A DNA stretch of 60,420 nucleotides from Pseudarthrobacter chlorophenolicus (lineage in GTDB: Bacteria > Actinomycetota > Actinomycetes > Actinomycetales > Micrococcaceae), in the NCBI RefSeq assembly GCF_000962805.1, contig NZ_JZTW01000021.1, forward strand, positions 1 through 60,420, in the 5' to 3' direction. The notes below the pieces were generated by a model. The model saw only the letters and a list, made by a program, of their open reading frames with translations, did no database searches and was not told the DNA's origin. Below are positions 7,945 to 14,733 of the stretch, piece by piece. The translations under genes were made by a program, and so were the position numbers. Within the stretch, counting starts at the first letter, position 1, and the number at the start of each line of letters is the position of its first letter.

Positions 7945-9441
7945 CTAGTTCTCCTTGCTGTGGTCAGCGAACCAGCCGGTGACCTGCGGGCTGGTGTTCT
8001 GGTAGATGTGCTTGGCTTCCTGGTATTCGGCCAGGCCGGTGGGGCCCAGCTCGCGGCCGACGCCGGACTGGCCGAAGCCGCCCCACTCGGCCTGGGGGAG
8101 GTAGGGGTGGTAATCGTTGATCCAGATGGTGCCGTGCCGGAGCCTGCCGGCCACGCGCTGGGCCTTGCCGGCGTCCTGGGTCCAGACAGCGCCGGCCAGG
8201 CCGTAGACGGTGTCGTTGGCGGTGGCCACGGCTTCGTCCTCGGTGCGGAAGGTTTCCACAGTCACCACCGGGCCGAACGCCTCGTCGGTGACCACGGACA
8301 TGCCGCGGGAGACGCGGTCCAGGACGGTGGGCTGGTAGTAGAAGCCGGCGTCGTACTTCTCGCCCTCCGGTGCAGCGCCGCCGGTGCGGAGCCGGGCACC
8401 CTCTTCCATGCCGCGCTGGACATATGCGTGGACTTTGTCCCGGTGCGCGGCGGAGATTAGCGGCCCGGTCTCGGCGTCCTCGTCGAAGGGGCCGCCGATC
8501 CGGATGTCCTTCGCGCGGCGGACCAGTTCGTCCACGAAGCGTTCGGCGATGGATTCCTCCACCACCAGCCTGGCCCCGGCGGAGCAGACCTGGCCGGAGT
8601 GGACGAAGGCGCCGTTGAGGGCGTTGTCCACGGCGGCATCGAAGTCAGCGTCCGCGAACACCACGTTGGGGTTCTTGCCGCCGAGCTCCAGCGCCACCTT
8701 CTTGACACTCCCGGCCGCGGCTGCGGCGATGCGCTTGCCGGTTTCCAGGCCGCCCGTGAAGGAGACGAGGTCGACGGCGGTGTGTTCCGAAAGGGGTGCG
8801 CCCGCCTCGGGGCCGGCTCCGGTAACGAGGTTGGCCACCCCGTCCGGCAGGCCGAGGTCCTGCAGCAGCTGCATGGCCAGGATGCTGGTGGATGGGGTCA
8901 GCTCGGAGGGCTTGAGGACGAAAGTGCAGCCGGCGGCCAGCGCGGGGGCGATCTTCCAGGCGGCCTGCAGCAGCGGGTAATTCCAGGGCGTGATCAGACC
9001 GCAGACGCCCACGGGTTCGTAGGCGATCCTGCTGACGACGGCGGAATCCCCGGCGTCCACCAAACGGCCGGCCTGCTGCCCGGCGAGCCTGCCGAAGTAC
9101 TCGAAGCACGCGGCGATGTCGTCCATGTCGATGCGGCTTTCCACCATCCGCTTGCCGGTGTCCAGCGATTCCGCGCGGGCAAACTTCTCACGGTGCTCGC
9201 GGAGCCCGGCGGCAACCTTGAGCAGGAAGGCGCCGCGCTCAGGGGCCGGGACATTGGACCATACTCCGGAGTCGAAAGCGGCACGGGCCGCCGTGATGGC
9301 GCGTTCGGCGTCTTCGCGGCCTGCCTCGGACACTGTTGCGACCAGTTCGCCGTCGGCCGGGTTGCGGATTTCACGGACGGCGCCGGTCGCGGCGGCCTCC
9401 CACGAGCCGTTGATGAACAGGGTGTTTGCTGTAGCTGTCAT
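7945..9441 (-). CDS. betB: Betaine aldehyde dehydrogenase
   Basis: NAD(P)-dependent aldehyde dehydrogenase of 498 residues that converts betaine aldehyde to glycine betaine. The catalytic pair is Glu252 (in LELGGKNPN) and Cys286 (in SGQVCSAGA). The ATG at 9441 is preferred over one 8 codons upstream because GGGAG precedes it at good spacing. It is the first gene of betB-codA. Because choline oxidase can perform both steps, BetB probably pulls the reaction forward and rescues the toxic aldehyde intermediate. The promoter and operator lie about 260 bp upstream, giving a long leader. Confidence 0.9.
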   Translation of the reverse strand: MTATANTLFINGSWEAAATGAVREIRNPADGELVATVSEAGREDAERAITAARAAFDSGVWSNVPAPERGAFLLKVAAGLREHREKFARAESLDTGKRMVESRIDMDDIAACFEYFGRLAGQQAGRLVDAGDSAVVSRIAYEPVGVCGLITPWNYPLLQAAWKIAPALAAGCTFVLKPSELTPSTSILAMQLLQDLGLPDGVANLVTGAGPEAGAPLSEHTAVDLVSFTGGLETGKRIAAAAAGSVKKVALELGGKNPNVVFADADFDAAVDNALNGAFVHSGQVCSAGARLVVEESIAERFVDELVRRAKDIRIGGPFDEDAETGPLISAAHRDKVHAYVQRGMEEGARLRTGGAAPEGEKYDAGFYYQPTVLDRVSRGMSVVTDEAFGPVVTVETFRTEDEAVATANDTVYGLAGAVWTQDAGKAQRVAGRLRHGTIWINDYHPYLPQAEWGGFGQSGVGRELGPTGLAEYQEAKHIYQNTSPQVTGWFADHSKEN

Positions 9442-9481
9442 GTGTCTCCCTAGGTGGTAGGTCACGGGCCGCGCCGGCGCT

Positions 9482-9553
9482 CGCCGGATGGTGCGGCGGC
9501 CGTGCTGCGGGCACGGCGGAGCAGCGCCGGATGGTGCGGCGGCTGTGCTGCGG
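9482..9553. repeat. Imperfect 29-bp direct repeat in the betB leader
   Basis: Two 29-bp copies, 9482-9510 and 9525-9553, differ at one base (C/T at position 20 of the repeat) and are offset by 43 bp. They start CGCCGGATGGTGCGG. They lie in the predicted 5' leader of betB, upstream of the start codon. The whole stretch 9442-9702 is very GC-rich, and I see no convincing gene in it. Confidence 0.6.
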
Positions 9554-9702
9554 AGGTGACTTGTGCGGTGCGCGATGTCCGTGGTGCGGACAACGCGCCG
9601 GGGGTTTTGAGCCGGTGGGGCTTAGCGCGGCGCGGCGCGGAGGGTGAAGCGCCGGGCCTTGTCGGCGGGAACCCGGCCAGGTGTGGCGTACGTCATAGAA
9701 GG

Positions 9703-9754
9703 ACAGTAATGCATGTTGAACGAGTGTTCAATAGCAAGTTGAACACTCGTTCAA
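9703..9754 (-). promoter_or_regulatory. betB-codA promoter overlapped by a double TetR/BetI-type operator
   Basis: TTGAACGAGTGTTCAA at 9716-9731 and its exact reverse complement at 9739-9754 are separated by 7 bp. Each copy is itself nearly palindromic (TTGAAC N4 GTTCAA), as expected for two TetR-family dimers. Reading the minus strand, -35 TTGAAC (9726-9731) lies inside the first copy and -10 TACTGT (9703-9708) follows after 17 bp, so bound repressor would block the polymerase. The core resembles BetI sites known from proteobacteria. The adjacent TetR gene (9792-10391) is the natural candidate. Confidence 0.75.
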
Positions 9755-9791
9755 ATATGACTCCTGAAATGGGAGTTTGTGGTGCTGCTGC

Positions 9792-10391
9792 CTAGCCGGC
9801 GTCCGGTGCAGGGGCGAAGGCGATGTCCTCGGTGCGCTGGATGCTGCGCTTGATGGAGGCTTTATCCACGCCCAGGAGGGAGGTCAGCCACATGCCGTTC
9901 TGGATGACGACGATGTCTGACGCGCGGTCCCGGCACTCCGCCCAGCTAAGCCCGGGCCGGGCGTTGGCCACGAGGGTGGCGAGGCCGTCAATGTACCGGT
10001 CGAAGGCGGCGGCATTGATCTCGGCATAGCCCTCATCAGCCTGGGCGAGGGCCCAAAGGTGGAGGCGCAGCGACAGGTACTTGGTGGTCAGCAAATCCGC
10101 GCCCGCCACCCGGCGCAGGGCCGTGCGCAGCTGTTCATCGGGCGTCAAGTCCGGATCCGGCGTAACCAGCAAGAGATCATGCTCGTCGACGCGGTGGAGG
10201 GCAGCCCGGATCAGGCTGGTCTTGTCGTCGTAGTAGTAGTTCACCAGGCCCAGCGCAACCCCGGCCTCCCGGGCCACGGAGCGCATGCTCACCCCGGAGA
10301 TCCCGTGCCGGGACAGCAGGTCCAGGGCCGCTTCGAGGATGCGGGACTGCCTGTCGAGCTGCTCGCCGGAGTTCACGGTATTAGTCCCCAT
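9792..10391 (-). CDS. TetR-family regulator, BetI-like
   Basis: A 199-residue TetR-type repressor. The N-terminal helix-turn-helix spans about residues 16-60 (ILEAALDLLSRHG, then VAREAGVALGLVNYYYDDK), and the rest is a variable ligand-binding domain. It lies just upstream of the double palindrome and of betB-codA on the same strand, so it is very probably the choline- or betaine-aldehyde-responsive repressor of the island. The ribosome site before the ATG is weak. I leave the symbol empty because BetI orthology cannot be shown without alignment. Confidence 0.82.
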   Translation of the reverse strand: MGTNTVNSGEQLDRQSRILEAALDLLSRHGISGVSMRSVAREAGVALGLVNYYYDDKTSLIRAALHRVDEHDLLLVTPDPDLTPDEQLRTALRRVAGADLLTTKYLSLRLHLWALAQADEGYAEINAAAFDRYIDGLATLVANARPGLSWAECRDRASDIVVIQNGMWLTSLLGVDKASIKRSIQRTEDIAFAPAPDAG

Positions 10392-10493
10392 CTGGCCAGA
10401 CTATTGCCAAACTTGCCGGCAGTGCACCTTCCCGGGCCGGCGGGACCTGAAGGGTTACGCAAACGGCGCCTTGGTATCGCCGGATAACGCAGA

Positions 10494-10533
10494 ATCCCCG
10501 TCCGGGCAGTGTTACCACTGCCCGGACGGGGAT
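10494..10533 (-). terminator. Terminator after the solute-binding protein gene
   Basis: A perfect 18-bp stem with a 4-nt TTAC loop: ATCCCCGTCCGGGCAGTG at 10494-10511 and its complement at 10516-10533. It lies 19 bp after the stop of the binding-protein gene and before the TetR gene, and separates the two transcripts. Confidence 0.8.
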
Positions 10534-10552
10534 CCATTCGTCGGCGGTCCGC

Positions 10553-11533
10553 TTACTTCTTGGGCAGGCCCGCCGGGTTCAGTTCGGACTTCGGGATTGC
10601 CTCGGAGGACAGGCCCCAGCGGTCCAGGATCTTGGCGTAGGTGCCGTCCTCGATCAGGTGGTTCAGGGCACTCTGTGCGGCGACGGCCAGGCCGTTGCCC
10701 TTCTTGGTGGTGAACGCGATCTCGGCCTTCAGCGGCCAGCCGCCCTCCAGGGTGCCCACCTGCTTGGTCTTTCCATCCTTCGCCGCCTTGTAGGCAGCGC
10801 CGGCGTTGGGCCCGAAGGTCAGGTCCGCACGGCCCGACTGGAGGGCCAGTCCGGAGGCGGAGTCGTCGTCGTAATACTGGAACTCCACCGGCTTGAGGCC
10901 GTTCTTCTTGTTCTCCTCGTCCCAGCGCACCAGGATGGCTTCCTGGTTGGTGCCGGAGCCCACGATGATCCGCTTGCCCGCCACGTCCTTGGCTTCCTTC
11001 ACCTCGGTGATGTCCGAGTCACTCTTGGCATAGAAGCCGAGCAGGTCGTTACGGTACGTGGCGAAGTCGAACTTCTCCTTGCGGGCCTCCGTGACGGTCA
11101 CGTTGGAGAGAACGGCTTCGTATTTGGCCGACTCGATGCCCAGCGGCCAGTCCGCCCACGCGACCGGGAGGACCTCCACCTGCAGGCCGAGGGTCTCGCC
11201 CACGGCGTAGGCAATGTCCACCTCGCTGCCGATCAGGGTCTTATTGTCGGAGGCGAACGTGCTCAGCGGGGCCGTGCCGCCGGTGGTTACCACGGTCAGC
11301 TTGCCATCTGCCTTGATGGCGTCAGGAACCTGCGCGGCCGCTGCCTGGTCCACGTCCACCTTGAAACGGTTCTGTTCAGGGGTCAGGTTGAAGGTCTTGC
11401 CGGCTGCGGTGGCGGTAGCTTCCGACGTCGGCGCTGTCGCCGCCGTCGCGCCCGGATCGGCGCATGCGGCCAGGCCCAGCAGAGACACTGCCAGGGCGGC
11501 AATAAGGGCCGGTTTCGGCGTGGGGATGGCCAT
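10553..11533 (-). CDS. Amino-acid ABC transporter substrate-binding lipoprotein (family 3), orphan
   Basis: A 326-residue extracellular solute-binding protein of the polar amino acid family (SBP_bac_3). A lipoprotein signal is visible: Lys at position 7, a hydrophobic core at about 9-22 and the lipobox LAAC ending at Cys24. The frame is open 60 codons further upstream, but ATG 11533 has AAGGAGG before it and starts the signal peptide. Perfect hairpins flank it on both sides, and no permease or ATPase gene is adjacent. It must therefore either be an orphan that docks on a transporter encoded elsewhere or act as a sensor. The ligand is unknown. Confidence 0.85.
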   Translation of the reverse strand: MAIPTPKPALIAALAVSLLGLAACADPGATAATAPTSEATATAAGKTFNLTPEQNRFKVDVDQAAAAQVPDAIKADGKLTVVTTGGTAPLSTFASDNKTLIGSEVDIAYAVGETLGLQVEVLPVAWADWPLGIESAKYEAVLSNVTVTEARKEKFDFATYRNDLLGFYAKSDSDITEVKEAKDVAGKRIIVGSGTNQEAILVRWDEENKKNGLKPVEFQYYDDDSASGLALQSGRADLTFGPNAGAAYKAAKDGKTKQVGTLEGGWPLKAEIAFTTKKGNGLAVAAQSALNHLIEDGTYAKILDRWGLSSEAIPKSELNPAGLPKK

Positions 11534-11693
11534 GGTTTCCTCCTTGGAGGTACGAAGTAGATGCGGCGGATGATGCGCGTTGCAGCAACTATCCGGGAGT
11601 GCCACCGGCAGAATCAAAGGCCCCGAAACGGAGCGATACGGGAAGTAACCGCAGTTAACCGGGGGACCGCTGCGGTCACAATCCGGATGCGCA

Positions 11694-11733
11694 GAAGGAG
11701 GGGACCAGCTCAAACGAGCTGGTCCCCTCCTTC
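11694..11733 (-). terminator. Terminator after the DJ-1 family gene
   Basis: A perfect 18-bp stem with an AAAC loop: GAAGGAGGGGACCAGCTC at 11694-11711 and its complement at 11716-11733. It lies 45 bp after the stop of the DJ-1/PfpI gene on the minus strand. Confidence 0.8.
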
Positions 11734-11778
11734 AGTAAATCGGCGTCAGGCCGCCCCGCCGGAAACCGGGGAAGCCTG

Positions 11779-12477
11779 TCAGCCCAAAGCCTTGATGACT
11801 TCCTTCGCCACGTCCTCGCTGGACTGCGGGTTCTGGCCAGTGATCAGGTTGCCGTCGCGGACCACATGGGAGGACCAGGCAGCGGCGTTGTTGACGATCG
11901 CGCCCTTCTCCTTCAGCGCGTCCTCCACGAGCCAAGGCGTGTTCTCGCCCGTGCCGCCGTTCAGTTCCTCTTCGTTGCTGAAGACCGTCAGGCGCCGGCC
12001 CGCAAAAGTGAACGTCCCGGCGTCGTCCGTTGCGCTGAGCAGGCCCGCCGGGCCGTGGCAGAACGGCGCGATGACCTTGCCATCCTTGTCCGCGGCCACC
12101 AGCAGGCGGCCCAGGTCGGCGTCCTTGTAGAGGTCCGCCATCGGGCCGTGGCCGCCGGGCATCACCACGGCGTCATAGGAAGCGATGTCGACGTCGGCCA
12201 GCACCAGGGGTTCGGACAGCTCGCCGCCGATCTTGGCCAGGTAGTCGCGGAAACCGTCAGCGCGTTCCTCGCCGCCCGCGGACTCCGGTGCCAGGCTGAC
12301 CTGGTCCACTGTGGGCTTGGCGCCGCCAGGTGTTGCGATGTGGACTGTGTGTCCCGCGTCCACCAGGGTCTGGTGGGAGACCACCAGCTCCTCAGCCCAG
12401 AAGCCGGTGGGGTGTTCGCTGCCGTCCTTCATGGTGAGGGAATCGGCTGCTGAAACGACCATCAAAACGTTAGCCAT
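11779..12477 (-). CDS. DJ-1/PfpI family protein, probable glyoxalase III or deglycase type
   Basis: A 232-residue class I glutamine-amidotransferase-like protein of the Hsp31/DJ-1 branch. The nucleophile elbow is PFCHGPAGL with Cys140 followed by His141. The conserved Glu region is GFWAEELV at 25-32. Members of this branch convert methylglyoxal to lactate without glutathione, or act as chaperones or deglycases. An AGGAGA site precedes the ATG. It lies 49 bp downstream of the aldo/keto reductase on the same strand, so the pair looks like a small carbonyl-stress operon closed by the hairpin at 11694-11733. Confidence 0.82.
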   Translation of the reverse strand: MANVLMVVSAADSLTMKDGSEHPTGFWAEELVVSHQTLVDAGHTVHIATPGGAKPTVDQVSLAPESAGGEERADGFRDYLAKIGGELSEPLVLADVDIASYDAVVMPGGHGPMADLYKDADLGRLLVAADKDGKVIAPFCHGPAGLLSATDDAGTFTFAGRRLTVFSNEEELNGGTGENTPWLVEDALKEKGAIVNNAAAWSSHVVRDGNLITGQNPQSSEDVAKEVIKALG

Positions 12478-12526
12478 GCTGTTCTCCTGCCTGTTGTGTT
12501 GCTGGGCACTGCGTGGAAAGCCGCCG

Positions 12527-13399
12527 CTACTTGCCGGCAGCCTCCAGCCCAGCGTACGTGTCGTCGTCGAGCGTGATGCCCGCCGCTGCCATGTTCTCCT
12601 CGAGGTGGCTGACGGATCCGGTGCCGGGGATGGGCATCATGACGGGGGAACGGCGGAGCAGCCACGCCAGCGCCACCTGCGACGTCGTGGCACCAAGCCG
12701 CTTGGCCGCTTCGTCCAGCGGACCCCCGGGCTGCGCCAGTTCGCCCGCGGAAATCGGGGCCCACGGAATGAAACCGATGCCGTTTTCCTCGGAGTAGCGC
12801 AGCACGTCCTCGGAACTGCGGTCGGTCAGGTTGTAGCGGTTCTGGACGGTGGAAACCGTGAAATGCTTTCCCGCGGCCTCGAGTTCGGCCACGCTCACCT
12901 GCGACAGGCCTAGCGCCCGGACCTTCCCTTCGTCCTGGAGCTCGCGCAGCACGCCGAACTGTTCCTCGGCGTCCACCTTGGGATCGATCCGGTGCAGCTG
13001 CAGCAGGTCGATGCTGTCCACCTTGAGCTTGCGGAGGCCCAGTTCGGTCTGCTGGCGCAGGTACTCCGGTCGGCCTACAGGAATCCACTTGTTGGGCCCG
13101 GTTCGCGTGAAGCCCACCTTCGTGGCGATCCTCAGCCCGTCCTTGTACGGGTGCAGGGCTTCGGCGATGATTTCCTCGCTGATGTTCGGGCCGTAGGAGT
13201 CCGCGGTGTCAATGAAATCGACGCCGAGTTCGACGGCGCGGCGCACCACGGCCACAGCAGCCGCCCGGTCCGCGGGCTCGCCCCACACGCCGTCGCCCAC
13301 GATGCGCATGGCACCGAAGCCGAGCCGCTGTACGGTTCCCAGGTCCTTGAGGTCGATGGTGGCGGACAGTTCCAGCTGGTTCGTTGAATCTTGGCTCAT
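12527..13399 (-). CDS. Aldo/keto reductase
   Basis: A 290-residue NADPH-dependent aldo/keto reductase with the catalytic tetrad visible at Asp64, Tyr69, Lys94 and His136, and a TIM-barrel pattern. It resembles the short actinobacterial AKRs often named oxidoreductase YdbC or PdxI-like. The substrate cannot be assigned. It is the first gene of a likely two-gene unit with the DJ-1 protein and is divergent from the LLM oxidoreductase. The ribosome site is weak. Confidence 0.85.
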   Translation of the reverse strand: MSQDSTNQLELSATIDLKDLGTVQRLGFGAMRIVGDGVWGEPADRAAAVAVVRRAVELGVDFIDTADSYGPNISEEIIAEALHPYKDGLRIATKVGFTRTGPNKWIPVGRPEYLRQQTELGLRKLKVDSIDLLQLHRIDPKVDAEEQFGVLRELQDEGKVRALGLSQVSVAELEAAGKHFTVSTVQNRYNLTDRSSEDVLRYSEENGIGFIPWAPISAGELAQPGGPLDEAAKRLGATTSQVALAWLLRRSPVMMPIPGTGSVSHLEENMAAAGITLDDDTYAGLEAAGK

Positions 13400-13554
13400 A
13401 GGGGCGGCAACATCATCAGTGTGCTGAGTATTCCGCAGATCACAGAAATAAGCCGGGTGCCGCCGTCGTTATGCCCTTAGTGCCCGCCGCGACCCGGTGG
13501 GCCCGACTACGCAACGTTCCCTATACGCGACCCATTGAAAGGCCGGCACCCGAC

Positions 13555-14547
13555 GTGACCCTCCCGCTTTCCATCCTTGACCTGGCAACCATCGGCAAAG
13601 GCCAGACGGCGGCGGAGAGTTTCGCGGGCAGCGTGGCCATGGCGCAGAGCGCCGAGAAACTGGGCTACCGGCGGGTCTGGTACGCCGAGCACCACAACAT
13701 GTCCTCGATCGCTTCGTCCGCCACCAGTGTGCTGATCGCCCACGTGGCCGCCAATACCGAGAGCATCAGGCTCGGCGCCGGCGGCGTCATGCTGCCCAAT
13801 CACTCGCCGCTGACCATCGCCGAGCAGTTCGGCACCCTCGAAACCCTGCACCCGGGCCGGATCGACCTTGGCCTGGGCCGCGCCCCCGGCAGCGACCAGA
13901 ACACCATGCGCGCCCTCCGTCGCGACCCGATGTCCGCAGACAGCTTCCCTCAGGACGTCCTAGAACTTCAGGGCTACCTCACCGGGCCCACCCGGATCCA
14001 GGGAGTGGAGGCAACCCCCGGCAAGGGCACCAACGTTCCGCTCTACATCCTGGGATCCTCCCTGTTTGGCGCCCGGCTCGCCGCCCAGCTGGGCCTGCCC
14101 TACGCCTTCGCCTCGCACTTTGCGCCCAACGCGCTGAAGGACGCGGTGGCCGTCTACCGCCGTGAATTCAAACCCTCAGCCCAGCTGGACGCCCCCCACG
14201 TCATCGCCGGCGTCAACGTCATCGCAGCCGATTCCGCGTCCGAGGCGCAGGAAATGATGCAGGCCACCAAGCGCGCCCGCGTGTCCCTGTTCTTCGGCGG
14301 GGGAACCCGCGAATTCACCGACGACGAAGCGGACATGATCCTCGACTCCCCGCAGGGCCAGCACGTCTCGCAGATGATGACCTACTCCGCTGTGGGCACG
14401 CCCGACGTCGTCCTGGATTACCTCGACGGCTTTGGCAGGCACGCTGATGCCGACGAACTCATCGTGGCCCACCAGAGCACCGGAACGGACGCGCGGCTGC
14501 GGTCCGTGGAACTGCTGGCCGAGGTAGCCGGACTGGCGCGCGTCTGA
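13555..14547 (+). CDS. LLM-class flavin-dependent oxidoreductase, YhbW-like
   Basis: A luciferase-like monooxygenase of about 330 residues, closely patterned on YhbW: WYAEHHNM, GSGGVMLPNHSP-like and GRIDLGLGRAPGSD stretches are all present. It uses FMNH2; the substrate is unknown. The frame is open from an ATG at 13471, but the family protein begins at the LPLSILDLATIG stretch. The GTG at 13555 with GAAAGG upstream gives that start and the expected length. A TATACG box at 13522-13527 would place the transcription start between the two candidates. The divergent gap to the aldo/keto reductase (13400-13554) shows no clear operator. Confidence 0.82.
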   Translation: MTLPLSILDLATIGKGQTAAESFAGSVAMAQSAEKLGYRRVWYAEHHNMSSIASSATSVLIAHVAANTESIRLGAGGVMLPNHSPLTIAEQFGTLETLHPGRIDLGLGRAPGSDQNTMRALRRDPMSADSFPQDVLELQGYLTGPTRIQGVEATPGKGTNVPLYILGSSLFGARLAAQLGLPYAFASHFAPNALKDAVAVYRREFKPSAQLDAPHVIAGVNVIAADSASEAQEMMQATKRARVSLFFGGGTREFTDDEADMILDSPQGQHVSQMMTYSAVGTPDVVLDYLDGFGRHADADELIVAHQSTGTDARLRSVELLAEVAGLARV

Positions 14548-14733
14548 GGTTCCACTCCCGAACTTTTACACATACGCAATGAAGGGGATATTCGGGAGAA
14601 ACCGCCGGGGATGACCATGGGTAATGCTCCCCCGGGAATCCGCCAGGATCTCCGGGAGGGGCGCCAACCGGTAGTCCGCAGGTGACCCAGCGGCTGCAGT
14701 CCCGGCCTGGTTCTGCCTCGAAGGGGTTCCCCG

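Noticed and set aside
6547..8460. 637-codon open frame on the plus strand opposite codA and betB
   Set aside because: Gly/Val/His/Arg-rich composition typical of the antisense of high-GC genes, no domain, and the opposite strand carries two certain enzymes.
9454..9795. 113-codon plus-strand frame between betB and the TetR gene
   Set aside because: It crosses the TetR-type operator and the inferred promoter and has no ribosome site or domain.
14548..14733. Possible structured leader before the OtsB-like/GH15 gene
   Set aside because: GC-rich pairing segments are present, but I could not match any known riboswitch and saw no consistent fold.
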